Source of the DNA: Atriophallophorus winterbourni
Taxonomy: Eukaryota > Platyhelminthes > Trematoda > Plagiorchiida > Microphallidae
Direction: 5' to 3'
DNA length: 64,000 bases
NCBI GenBank assembly: GCA_013407085.1
Contig: JACCGJ010020065.1
Location: 109,645-173,644 of the forward strand
Part shown: in pieces, positions 1 to 11,282 of the stretch
How the letters are laid out: the number at the start of each line of letters is the position of its first letter
Position numbering within the stretch: position 1 is the first letter of the stretch
Program-made: the position numbers and the translations under genes
The notes under the pieces: generated by a model
The model's input: the letters and a program-made list of their open reading frames with translations, nothing else
Databases searched by the model: none
Told to the model about the DNA's origin: nothing

Positions 1-683
1 TCTAAATCTCAGAGGCAGAGTTCATAAGCCAACCGTTGGTGCGGTTTTTGCTGTACGAATATGAAAAATATGGACATTTCGGAAATCGGAAATAAGACTT
101 CAGTAGCTCCCGAGATGGGGTCCGATATCCAAATTAGCAAGGGCTTTTACTCTAAGTGACATGGCTGAAAATCATGTTCAGTGGAGGTTTTGTGGTAGCC
201 ATTTTCTTATAGCGTTTGATCAATCGTGTCCGTTAGCAAGTGGAGTAGCAAGGAAAGTTCGTTACGGTGCGTGAAATTTTAATAACACTTTCCGCTCACG
301 GTCGCGGCGATCCCGCGAAGCATGATCTGCTTGCAGTGGCTAAGATTAAACGTAAGCCATCTATGACAATAATCACATCGGCTATTGTTGAACGCAGCTC
401 ATCATAATGATCAGAGACAGCATTACATCGACAGCATGTACCGATTTCTTAAAAGTTATGCAACCATGGTAAAATAAAATCACGGAAGATTAATAAGGGC
501 GGGAATTAATCAGTTACGGAATCACTAGAAGAGTGAGCACAAACAAACTGGGAGGTGATGAATACACACAGGATGGAACACACATTAAATCAATTTTTGT
601 GAAAGAGTAAAGCGGCATCAGCGCGACATGTTCCTTGCTGCTTTAACTGCCAAGCATCATAACAAGCTTTCCTTGTCACTCCA
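1..683. other. No recognised feature (left edge)
   Basis: I see no convincing coding sequence or RNA gene here. A 16-base word near position 12 (GAGGCAGAGTTCATAA) also occurs in dispersed repeat D near 17,030 and 26,339, so the left edge may hold a decayed end of that repeat. Confidence 0.4.
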
Positions 684-859
684 CTTACTTTTGCTTTTGT
701 GCGACTATCTCCTCTTGGAGGATGAGTCGGCTTCAATGAAGATTATTGGGAATTTGGAAACAAAGCGGCGTCCCCAGCATTACTCGGCGTTTGTTCGTGT
801 CAGGTTCTCTAGCCTTTGCACAACCAAGTGCGACCTGCAAGGCAACAGGGAGTTGCCAG
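684..859 (+). repeat. SINE-like repeat, copy 1
   Basis: About 175 bases recur in opposite orientation at 1,705-1,879 with roughly 85-90% identity by eye. The block runs from CTTACTT...TTGTGCGAC through GATGAGTCGGCTTCAA to GGGAGTTGCCAG. A B-box-like word (TTGTTCGAGTCAG in the other copy) lies inside, so a tRNA-derived SINE is possible, but I see neither a clear A box nor a tail. The open frame through it is probably fortuitous because both copies share it. Confidence 0.55.
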
Positions 860-1704
860 AAAGAAGTGGTGTGCACCAACTAACCGTATGCCAGACTCTG
901 TTTCAGATTTTTCCTCAGGGTTTACTCCCGAACATACAAGATTAGGCAAACAACCCAAAAGGTTGATTACAGCAAGGTCACTGAACATGGTTTGGAGACA
1001 TATATTGAAGCGTAACTAGCAACTGCGATATCTGATCTCGGGGACCTCAGCCTGATTGCAGAATGGCAGATTACTAGTTACAATTTTCAGTTGCCTTTGT
1101 CACGTGACGGTTTGGCTACCACGCGTTCTGCACCAGCCGGGATGTGACGTCGCACAAAAAAATCAGTTTCGAAAGTCAGTGGTGCCGCATTCATAAAACG
1201 TAATCCAGAAAGTGAATCCGTGAAGGTTGATCTGTTTCTCTATATCAACATTACTACCGAAAAGCGTCTTACGGAGAGCGTCGGCACGTTTGTGACGGTA
1301 ACAGCTAACGTAGCTATTTGAGCAGCTACCGTGATTCGCCGCTGTACTACTTGATTACCTTTCCCAACTCTTACAAACTCAGATGCAAATTAAATTTCCA
1401 GATTAAATTTTCCACACACCAAATTATAGTGGGCAGGAAGATGCATCTGATTAGCATGGTTTAGCGATACCTATAAATCATCACATTAGTACGCGAAAAA
1501 GGCGTGAGTTTTACATGACTATTTTCCATATGTATAACCTGACGTTATACTCCGGTGCAAAATACAAAAGGCGACATCTACCGCCACCTTTAATCTGCTT
1601 TTAACAGAGTTCAAGGCAATGAACTTCGTATTTGTGGCTGATGCTTCAAAGGCACGAAAGAGGCATTGGTTGGTACACCAAACTTAATTCAGGGCAAACA
1701 TAGT
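860..1704. other. No recognised feature
   Basis: This stretch separates the two inverted SINE-like copies. Frames are short and have no family resemblance. I see no tandem repeat or RNA gene. Confidence 0.4.
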
Positions 1705-1879
1705 CTGGCAACTCCCTGCTGCCTTGCAGGTCGCACTTGGTTGTGCAAAGGCTAGAGAAGCTGACTCGAACAAAATCCGAGTGGTGCTGGGGACGCCGCT
1801 TTGTACCCAAATTCCCAAGAATCTTCTTTGAAGCCGACTCATCCTTCAGGAGGAGATAGTCGCACAAAGTAAAGTAAGT
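1705..1879 (-). repeat. SINE-like repeat, copy 2 (inverted)
   Basis: This is the reverse-strand partner of 684-859. Read on the minus strand it starts after a short run of TAAAG/TAAGT words at 1,868-1,888 and ends at CTGGCAAC. The two copies could fold into a stem of about 175 bases with a loop of about 845 bases. Confidence 0.55.
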
Positions 1880-3360
1880 AAAGTAAGAACTGGACTGTGA
1901 GAAGGGTAATATTTTCATATAGGCAGTGATCCACAACCACCCATATGTTTGTGACACTGAACGCCAGCACTTCAAGAAACAATCGGATACGTGACGCGAG
2001 ACAACGACACATGAGATAACAATATTCTGATAATCCGCTATCCAGTTTCTAAGAGGCAACCAAATGCGGTATGTAAGCAATTTATGTGTAAAATAGATAA
2101 TTCCAATTGCTGAATCGGTAATGGGACAGGATCGACGTCAAACACTGGTAGAAACGGAACTATTATTCGATTTGACTGGTCGACGGAATAATTTAAAATT
2201 TTCGTTAACAAAAGATTTGGAATTAAAGATAACTAACTTTGTGAATCTGGTAAGACAAAGATGTGTTGTTAGTAGGCTCCAATTTCATTGCAACTAGCAA
2301 CTTGTGCAGCCCATTGATAAAAGAAACGGGCCAAACGGTTTTCTTTGAAAATTCACCATTCAAATCATCAAGAACGAATTCAAAAAGTAAGTTTTGGAGA
2401 GAAACATCCTTGTTATTGACATACATTAATCTTGAAGATTCAATGGATGAAACAATTTTGCTTACTTTTCGACCGGATCAAAAGATAGATAGAGAAAATC
2501 TTTGGATTCAATTCGAAAACAGCCGCCCTGTTTAGCTTCCTAGTGATAAACAGCAGTAATAAACGGCAAATCAAACCAGTGCAGAAGCGACTCCAAAGTT
2601 TTCGCGATTATCCAAGGAAAAGAATACCTATAATTCGAATGAAGACGGCCACACATTAAACTCTAATAATGGGGAGGGATGGGCCAATTATTACAATTAT
2701 CTTTTATACATTTGTATAGTGCTGCAAAGCGTTGCCACCGCCATTATTCATGCCAAACAATTTCACATCAATTCCATTTAAAAAACATGATTTTGTCCAC
2801 AAAACAGTCATGTGAACAACAGTTGAAAACACAACAGAGTCAAATTCTAGTTTGATCAAAGTTCTAATTAAATCGAAAAAACTTGAATAACGTACTACAT
2901 TTAATCCACAAAATGTGATGAGTTCGAATCTAGTTTTAGTAGAGTTAGAAAATGAGCAGTCATTGTTTTTAAGAAATATAAGGATAACAACTATGACGCA
3001 GTTCCCTGTCCTGACTATCACCCTTGGTCTGACGAAGTTTCTGTGTCAGAAGTGAAACGTTACCCAAAAACTACTCTAACCGATTGCACACAAATTTCTT
3101 TGCATGCAGTACTTAATTTATTCACGGAAATTTTTGATGGATTTGACCAACATATAATCGAGCTAGAAGTGTGTATACGTTTCTAAAAAAATAGTATGCA
3201 TCAATATCAAGGCTATCACACTTAAGAAATAAGTTTACCGATCGTTGATTTCTCACTTAAATTTGCACTTAACACTGTTAATTTAAATGGTAGAAGCGGG
3301 TGACAGGACCAGGAGATGCATTTGCGGAACAAGCTAGCTTGGTAGGCTACGATATAAATA
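1880..3360. other. Unassigned sequence
   Basis: No element or gene recognised. Open frames overlap on both strands at 2,223-2,535 (67 residues minus, 90 residues plus), but neither resembles a family I know. Long AT-rich runs surround them, so I do not call them genes. Confidence 0.4.
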
Positions 3361-3945
3361 AATGACCTCCCTGGTCTGATGACATGGCCAATCTGTTGTT
3401 TGCGGATGATGTGAATTTATGGCGTCAAATTACTTTACCCTCATGATCACGATATTGTGCTGTCCGACCTGGACAAATGCCCGTCAACTTGAACTTATTC
3501 CCTGAAAATCAAGTGATCCCAAGAGTTTAGCACGAAAACGACCTTTGAAAAGTTATTCAGAATGATCAATGTTGCAAACCAGTGCCAGAAGCCGACCAGA
3601 CAAGATGAGATCAAACTTGGCCTCTTCAAAAGATGTATGACCCCAGTATTATACAAAAGCTTGTTTACACATACTGTTCGTGTATAGAACTTGTCAGAGA
3701 AAGACATTAGTCTCCTGGAACGGCCACGAAGAGCAATAGAATTAGTTCTCAGATTTTTCCATTGTTCATAGTTCCTCCGCTTTCGTATGCTGAACCTGTT
3801 TCCTGTTCAATACAGACTTCTGAGAAAATGTATATCTTTTCAGCTGTGCACCACCGTGTTCATCATTGCAATTCCTTACTAACAATTAGTCACAAAGTTT
3901 ACCATCGTGGCCGGTTTCAAACCAGCCGTTCAACGAATATGAAAA
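3361..3945 (+). pseudogene. LINE-Y reverse transcriptase C-terminal remnant 1
   Basis: This is a decayed CR1-group non-LTR retrotransposon piece. Translation with frame changes gives a NDLPGLM-like start, the catalytic-site region LLFADDV near 3,392, then DISLLERPRRAIELV near 3,700 and FRMLNLFPVQYRLLR near 3,790, matching the usual 'hLxRhQRRATKLV...YxxRLxxLxLxxLxxRRLRGDL' end of such ORF2 proteins. Stops and frameshifts are frequent. The N-terminal part is missing. The next piece repeats the same protein zone, so this is a separate insertion. Confidence 0.7.
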
Positions 3946-4640
3946 TTCAAGGATCCGACAACAGAGATACGTTTATCGCGGATTTAGAAAAAGTAATCCA
4001 ATGGAGACACTGGACTTGCCAGTAAACTTGGAGAAGAGAGCTGCGCTCTGACGTCCGATTCAGCGATGACACAACTAGAAGTCGTCAAAGTAACCATCAG
4101 AATAGCTGCGGCTCAGAAAGAGTAAAATCTCGGCATTGCCATTACAGTATATTTTAAGTGGTCTACTCGGTGTGCCGAGCAACAAACATGGCTCGAAGGG
4201 AATTGTTCAGACTGCGTTCAGCGTGGTCGTGCCGAAAACTTCATATTTTCATCCCCCACTTAGAACACTGTACCTAATCCTAGGCACCGTACTTGAAAAA
4301 TATATTGTCTGCAAAGGGTCCAGCGCCTTGCAACTAGGATGGTTGATGTTCAGACAGGTAAATCCTGAGTCAAGACTCAAGGACCCAGACCAGTTCTCAC
4401 TGAAGCGGCGGAGACTGCGAGACGACCTAATAGAAGCCTTTAAGCTCAATCACTAACACTTGCCCCTAAAACAGCTACAAGTGGTAATTCTTAAGGTTAG
4501 ACCAGGCTGCTAGTACGTGAACACTTTTCAGCAACGGTATGGTCAACAACTGGAACAAGCTCTCAGATGCAATGATAATTCTCCATAACGTGTTAAACTT
4601 TCTATCACTATACTCAAATATGTGCAATCGTGCACTTCTA
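3946..4640 (+). pseudogene. LINE-Y reverse transcriptase C-terminal remnant 2
   Basis: A second C-terminal LINE piece on the same strand. It begins just after the catalytic region (FIADLEKVIQWRHW, matching the 'LQxDLxxLxxW' block), continues through a degenerate thumb to a clear RLKDPDQFSLKRRRLRDDL at about 4,372-4,425, and ends in VNNWNKLSD, the usual 'VWNSLP' block, near 4,545. It resembles the minus-strand LINE-Y at 6.4-8.8 kb, which has [17 protein letters not shown] at the same place. Several stops make it non-functional. Confidence 0.75.
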
Positions 4641-4821
4641 TGGTGTGCAGCTAACCGTTTAATAGATTTGCCACCGGTAATGAGCAGCATGCGAATACAT
4701 GTTGGGGTCCAACTGCAATTGCTAGTTTCCCTTCCGACATCTGTCTAGACCTGGGCAACCTGACAGTATCTTAGCCCATGTGAAGTCTTTGACTGTGCGA
4801 CGCCACCTGGATCGGGCGGTG

Positions 4822-5040
4822 TATTGTTCAAGCATTTTTTGCCATGTTTTATAAATCGATGACCACTCACCACGTTGGTGAAGAGAACCACTACTATAAT
4901 TTCCAGATATCCGGAAACAGGAACTTGTGAACCATGCAACCTATATACTCGAAATTGGAGTGCAGAGTACTCAACTGCATTCCATCAAAGTAAATATGGG
5001 CGCGTGATTGACTTTTAGCCAATTTAAGCCCTATGCAACT
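4822..5040 (-). repeat. Repeat E, copy 1 (inverted)
   Basis: On the minus strand this matches the two plus-strand E copies: GTTGCATAGGGCTT, then the TGGCTAAAAG-TCAATCACGCGCCC block, then a GGTTGAGTACTC-like stretch and CCGGATATCTGGAAA. It is more diverged than the other two. No coding sense seen. Confidence 0.6.
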
Positions 5041-5585
5041 AGAACGTGACTGCAAAGGTTTTTTTGTTTTTCTATTGCCTCCATTAATTTATACCGATAT
5101 CAGCCCATTCACAAACTATGCATTTGCGCTACTTTGCATGGCTTCAGGCGGTGATATAGAGGTAAAAATGATCGAATCACGTAATAGCGCAGTCTTGGTG
5201 GGACAGTTTATGGCTATGCAACGATATTGCTGGCCAAAATAAGAATAACGCCTTCAAATCATGAAAATTATTCGAACAAAAAATATACACGGAATTGGAA
5301 GGTAGAAAACTATTTTCGATGAAACATACATCGTCAAGTTTGGCGGAAAAATTTTCGATTGACACCGAAAATATGCCCTGTTTCAAAATTCCGAATTTAG
5401 TGCATAAAACCGCTGGTCTTTGATCATTCTGGAATTAGAGTTTTGATAAACGAACAAACCGTTATATTTAGAGTGTGTCTTCTCCCAAAAGTTTGATCGA
5501 ATATTAAAATGAGGCAGACAACAGTCAACCACATCAAAATGTTTTTAAAAATGCCGGTCAGTGATAAAGGACAATTTTTAGTTCC
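5041..5585. other. No recognised feature
   Basis: Sequence between inverted and direct copies of repeat E. A 69-residue open frame at 5,033-5,242 has no recognisable motif. Nothing else seen. Confidence 0.4.
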
Positions 5586-5845
5586 GTTCAGTTCACTTCA
5601 AGTGTAAGTTCAAATTGAAGTTGCACAGTGCTGATTGTGGCTGAAAGCCGATCACTTCCGAAGATTTAGTTCGACGGTATGCGGTTGAGCACCCGGCACT
5701 TGGATATTGTGTATACTGGCCGCATGGTTCACACATTCTTGTTTCTGGATATCAGGAAAATAAGATAGGGATTCTCTACACCAGCACGGTCAGAGGTCAT
5801 CGATTCAGGAAACAATGCAATGATATGCGTGAACAATACAAATAC
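5586..5845 (+). repeat. Repeat E, copy 2
   Basis: A block of about 255 bases starting with TTC/CAAGT words (AAGTTCAAATTGAAGTTGCA), containing TTCGACGGTATGCGGTTGAG and CACCAGCACGGTCAGAGGT, and ending with AATGATATGCGTGAACAATA. Copy 3 lies about 360 bases downstream in the same orientation. Confidence 0.75.
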
Positions 5846-5945
5846 ATATTTCCGTGTTTTTTTTGTTTTTAGGAACAGGACTTTAAATGGTTGCCAATAG
5901 AGGGTCCAGAATTTTTGTAAGTAAAAGCTTCAAAATTCGCCAACC

Positions 5946-6202
5946 ACTGCCAAAGTTCAAGTTCATGTTCAAGTTCAAGTTGCACAGGGCTCAAGGTGGC
6001 TAAAAGCCAATCACGCGCCCAGATTTCCTTCGACGGTATGCGGTTGAGCACCCGTCACTTCGATATTGAGTACACAGTTCGTCCGTTTCACACGTGCTTG
6101 TTTCCGGATATCTTGAAATTAAGGTAGGGTTTCTCTTAACCAGCACAGTGAGAGGTTATCTATTCATAAAACAATGCAATAATATGCGTGAACAATGTAT
6201 GA
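5946..6202 (+). repeat. Repeat E, copy 3
   Basis: Direct repeat of copy 2 with the same landmark words, including TTCGACGGTATGCGGTTGAG unchanged. Its left end has an expanded TTCAAG tract (AAAGTTCAAGTTCATGTTCA...). Its right end is AATAATATGCGTGAACAATG. Function unknown. Confidence 0.75.
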
Positions 6203-6399
6203 TTTATGAAATCACTAGCCTAGTCGAGGCAAAGTGAAGCACAGACATAGACTGCATGTGTGCTAAGTTTATACCAGGTTACCCAGGCCTTGACAGATAT
6301 GAGAAAAAAATTAACGATATGTTATTTGTTATTTTTTAAGTTTTTCAATATACAATATGCAGTAATATGGTAGATCATTTAGCGTTTAATTCCTTTTTA

Positions 6400-8825
6400 A
6401 AGCTCAACACATTTGGGAGGTTTACTATACAACCTGTGAGCTTGTTCCAGAAAAAGTGCTCACGTGCCAGCAACCTGGGCCTACTCTGAAGAAGTTTCAT
6501 AGAATTACCCCTTGTAGCTGCTTTAAGGGCAAGTTTAAGGAGTTCAGTAATATTAACACCCGTAAGACCCTTTAGAAACTTGAATGCTTCTATTATGTGC
6601 CTCGCAACCGCCGTTTCTTTAGTGAGAACAGATCGAGGTCCTTGAGTCTTGCCTCAAAGGTTTTACCTGTCTGACCCTCAACCATTCTAGTCGCAAAGCG
6701 CTGGACCCTTTCGAGACATGCGATATCTTTTTTAAGTACGGTACCCAGGATTGAACGCAGTATTCCAAGTGAGGCAGCATGAATACTTTGTATAATGTAA
6801 TAAAGATTGAAGGTTTTCGGCATGATAAAGCTGAGCGGAGCCTGAACAATTCTCTGCGAGCCTTGTTTGCAGCTTCGGCGCATTAGGCAGCCCACTTAAA
6901 ATCACCTGTTATAGTAATACCAAAATACTTCACTTTATGGGCAGCAGCTATTCTGATTGTTCCTTCGCCGACTTCCAGTTGGGTTGTCGCTAAATCAGTC
7001 GTAAGGACGCAGCTTTTCCCCGAAGTTTAGTGGCAAGTCTGTAACAACATTGTTTTACTGTACATAACAATTGACCTTGATAATACACTTTCCGTTGATT
7101 CGTGTTCCGTGATTGCTGCCATGTACCTTCGTGCACCCTTTTGGCTACCGCGATAAACCTTTCATCTCATGTGCCTTTTCTCCAACATTCTTGGGGATAT
7201 TATTGTAGTGGTCAGTTCACTACTAGTCCCATGTTTCTGTCCACTAGGTTTCTTTTTCTAAATCATAGATAAGCGTTTCTCTACTGTCGGTTCCTAGGAC
7301 CTCAACATCATCAGCAAACAGGAAGCAATGTGAACTCAAGCAGACTACCTGGTATGTTTACCAAAATAAGAAAAAGTAGTTGACCAAGTGCCGAGCCTTG
7401 AGGCAATCCACTGAGTATAAGTGATTCCTCCGAGCACACCCCTGCAATTCTAACATAGTAAGTACGATTAGTTGAGAAGCTGTCTAGCCATTGATACAGT
7501 TCACCAGTGACGCCACACATCCTTAGTTTGTGCAGAAAGTACCTATGGTCCACTGAGTCAAACGCCTTTTGAAAATCAAGATAGCATACTTTGTCTACTC
7601 TCCCTTCATCGAGGCGTACTGTCACTTCATCACGAAAGCTCAGAAGATTGGCTAGGCAGGACCTTCCTTTCTAGAATCCGTGCTGGACATCGGATAGTAA
7701 GTAATTGGCTAACAAATGTTTACATATCTGGTGCCGAATGATTTTTTCTAGTACTTGCAAACAATACTAGTCAGGCTTACAGGCCTGTAGTTGCGTACAT
7801 CCGAAATGGGACCCTTTTTGTATATTGCTACAACTGCCGCTCGTTTTCAATCATCCGGCAGTATACCCCGGAGTAAGGTAGCTTCAAAAAGATTACTGAT
7901 TGCCATGATAACTATATTCGCGAGCGGTTGAAGAATAGCCGAATGTATACCGTCAGGGCCAGCCGACATAGTTTTATCTAGGTGCGACAGAACTGTGGTG
8001 ACCATTTCCTGATTAACCTCCAGAGTGCTAAAGAGAGGTGCTCTGCAGTCGTGAGTTTCTAAACGGTTACCTGAATCGCACCGATAAACAGTGCGGAGGA
8101 ATGAATGCGTCGCATCGGCTTTTCCTGTGCAGCCAAAGCCGTGTTGCCATCATCCAGCACTAACGTACCTATTTCTTCTCTTAAAGGTCGCTTGGACTGA
8201 ACAGAGCAATAAAAAGCATTATAGTTAAACTTTGCTTTTTCGTCAAGTCTGGATTCGAAGTTCCTTTCAGCTTTACTTTGCAGCGCAACAGCGAAATTTC
8301 TGGCCTGATTGTACTGCAATCTAAATCTGTGAGTTCCATGGAATTAGTAATTCTTCCAGCTATGGCCAGGCCATCTAATAGCCTTGCGAATAGACGCGCT
8401 CGACGAGGGGGGTTTTCCTAGCGTTTTCACTGGTTGCTGAGGAGCCAAACGTTCCTATATTTGTAAAAGGTGCCCTTTTATAATATTCCATCTGATTTCT
8501 ACACTAGGTCCAATTCGTCTGCTTTCTAAATTAGATTCATTGCTCGAATTTGTAGTTGGACGATGTCCATTCGACCAAATTTGCGGAAAATATTAACTAG
8601 GTGACTAGGATGCACTAATGTCTAGTTAAGAAGTATTACGGCCTGGTCGCTTTTGCCTTGTGGCGAAAGGTATTTGGTCCCATAAATATCTCCTTCATGA
8701 GACAATAGAACCAAATCTAAAGTTGATTCATTGTTTTTCGTTATCCTCGTCGTATGCGAAATAAGATGATCCGCCAGGGGTTATTCAGATTGTCCTTCAC
8801 TACCCAGGTTTTTTAACTGAGACTG
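6400..8825 (-). mobile_element. LINE-Y, 5'-truncated CR1-group retrotransposon, decayed
   Basis: Minus-strand remnant of a non-LTR retrotransposon ORF2. In protein order: the end of the endonuclease (STLDLVLLSHEGDI and SDQAVILLN, ~8,730-8,630), the linker (8,320-8,060), RT motifs MSAGPDGIHSAIL (~7,965), ISDVRNYRPVSLTS (~7,800), YLDFQKAFDSVDH (~7,590), SGLPQGSALGQ (~7,400), then the thumb and C-terminus ([23 protein letters not shown], ~6,720-6,600). Several frames and stops are needed to read it, and the catalytic F/YADD block is disrupted near 7,310. It is 5'-truncated near 8,820. The 3' end near 6,400 is not sharply defined. Confidence 0.85.
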
Positions 8826-9029
8826 TGGATAACGAAAATAGTTTCTCTTCACCAAGCCGGTGGAAGGTTTGCGTACATTTGAAACGTGATATAATATAAT
8901 TGGAGTTTTATTTTCCTTATAGTGCAGTTTTTTTCTGTTTTTTGACGTAGTGGAAAGCGCATGAAAGGATGAATGACAAACATATTTATGCTAAATCTAT
9001 CGACAGGCGACTTGAATATTCATGGATAG

Positions 9030-10815
9030 ATTCAAGGATTCGAGGATTCAAGTATTTATGACTAAACAAGTTAATACTTTACAACTCCACAGGATTATGG
9101 TATGAATAAAACATGAAATATACAGTAGTATAAAAGCAATAGAGAATATCAAAAGTATAGCTCACGAATGATGTTCGTTTGCAAGTGCAAGTCCAATTTT
9201 GCTTTAAAAATCGCCAGGCAAGGAGAGTCCACCACATGATGGGATAGGGAATTCCAAAGAAATATAGCCCGTACGGCGAAAAAATGGCGCTGACATTCAA
9301 CACGGGAACTTGAAACGTAATACGATTACCTATGTCCTCACGTCCCTTTCCCGTCCCACAAATCAAGTAGGTGTTTTAGTGGATGTACTTTAGTAGCCAC
9401 AATTCTATAGGTCAAAATAATGTCGCGTCGTATCCTCCTGGGTAAAGTCGCATAGACCCAAACGTCGCAATCTTTCGTTTTCCCGAACATTGCAAAGACC
9501 CATCACTAACTTTGTTGCATTTTGATAGATTTTATCGAAAAGAGCAATATCTTTTAGCAGCCAACGAGCCCGGACCTCTATCGCATCCTCCATCGTAGGG
9601 CGACGGTAGACATTCATCATCCTTGGTAACGTTAACAGAGAGAATGTTCCAGATATTCTTCAAAAGATACCTAACAATCACTTGGCCCGTCAATATATAT
9701 TCTGGCAGTGCACTGCGCTCTTCAAGGTACCGCTAATCTACAAACCACGATCTTTCTAACAAGCTCCATGCTAGGTTTTCAGTTCCCAATCGATATGTCT
9801 AAGGAACATTCTTGCCAAGATAGAGCATCTTACATTTCTGTATGTTGAATGACATGTCATTTATGGCCGCACAATTCGACACGCTGTCCAAATCCATTCG
9901 AAGTCTCTCACAATCCTCAGCAGAACTAATTGTCGTCCAAATTTCCATATTATCCGCAAACACGACTATTTTGGACGATATGAGGGGGGTAAATCGTTTA
10001 TGTGCAACAAAAAGAGGAGCGGACCTAGCACAGATCCATCTGGGACTCCACTGGTTGTTTTGAACGGTTCGGATAGCACTCGGTTAACTTTAACTCCGGT
10101 GTCGCGATCTGACAGATTATTGCACAACCATGTGAGGAGTGGATCACATATTTCTAAACGCATCTGTTTTTGAAGAAGCAAATGATGATTGACTCTATCA
10201 AAGGCTTTCGAAATGTCTAGACAACAGACGTGAATGCAAGAACTTCTATCCAACTCCTTCGTCCAATCGTCTAACTCTATGAGAAGATTTGTGAGACAAG
10301 ATCGGTGAGATCGAAATTCATGCTGCGCTGGCGAAAACAAATTATGCGATTCAAAGTGTGCAACCATTCTTTTCGAGACTATACTGTCCATTAGCTTAGC
10401 AAGAACAGGTAAAAGTGTGACGGGACGATAATTTGCAGCGTCAGATAGACAGCCACCTTGGATGATAGGTGTAAACACGTCGGACTTCCAATCATTCGGT
10501 ACGACATCCTTAAGCAACGAATAGTCAAACACTCTGAAAAGCGGTTCACAAAGCTGATGTTGACAGAACCCGAGCACATCCAATGTGATGCCATCCGCTC
10601 CTAGGGAATTTCTTACATTTAGTTTGAGTAAATGACTTACGACAATCACTGGATTTATCAAAATATCGCACAGTGTTTCGATTCCTGTTTCGATTGAATA
10701 CTCATAACGTATAACTTAAACCTTCGGCGCGAACGCTTTTGAGTAGTAAATTGCCAGAGCATTTGCGGTTTCCAACGCTGTTTCAGTGAGTTTCTCAACA
10801 TTCTTTTGCTTTCGC
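9030..10815 (-). mobile_element. CR1a retrotransposon remnant
   Basis: Minus-strand CR1-like element whose 3' tail of GATTCAAG-type words lies at 9,030-9,053. The best-preserved part is a 231-residue frame (10,661-9,966) with [56 protein letters not shown] and SGVPDGSVLGPLLFL, that is, RT fingers and palm. The FADD catalytic block lies after a frameshift. The C-terminus is read at 9,620-9,405 and 9,366-9,150 (FxxNSLPHHVVDS-like). Upstream, TETALETANALAIYYSKAF (~10,780) matches the linker of the nearly intact copy at 55-58 kb. Non-functional. Confidence 0.9.
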
Positions 10816-10849
10816 GTTCATGATTTAGTATAATAACTTAGGGTTGCGT

Positions 10850-11200
10850 TCCTTTTTTGACAGGCAAATTCTCATGCCACCAGGCATCCCGACACATTTT
10901 AAATGCGCCTACAGATGTGCAACCGATTAGGTACTCAGGTAAGTTATTCCAGAAACTTACCGCCCATAAACTGAATAAGTGTTGCCTAATGGTGATTTTT
11001 CGTGAGCTTTATTGTATGCCCTCTAGGTGGATGGTCGATCACAAGAGATAACAGGTTTTGACAAACCTCGTCGCCAAAGCGTTTCAAGATTTTGAAGGTT
11101 TCTATTACGTCATTCCGTAGACACCGACGCCGACGTGAGAAAAGAACTAAAGAAATTAGATGTTTCTCGTATGGTTTCTTAGACGTAACTTCGATTCTTT
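10850..11200 (-). pseudogene. CR1-group LINE C-terminal fragment
   Basis: Minus-strand reading gives KPYEKHLISLVLFSRRRR (~11,180-11,120), NDVIETFKILKRFGDEV and, further on, DHPPRGHTIKLTK and FLE-like blocks, the normal order of a CR1-group ORF2 C-terminus. It is a separate small piece abutting the CR1a copy at 9.0-10.8 kb. Its subfamily is uncertain; the RRRRxxNDVIETFKIL block resembles LINE-Y more than CR1a. Confidence 0.65.
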
Positions 11201-11282
11201 TGGTGGCCAGACCTTTACTAATATGACTTTATGGAAGAAAGGATTCCAGGCTAAAACACAAACTTTCAGCGTTTCGTGAGCC

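Noticed and set aside
2223..2535. Overlapping frames on both strands
   Set aside because: Neither resembles a known family, and overlap on both strands suggests chance in a low-stop stretch.
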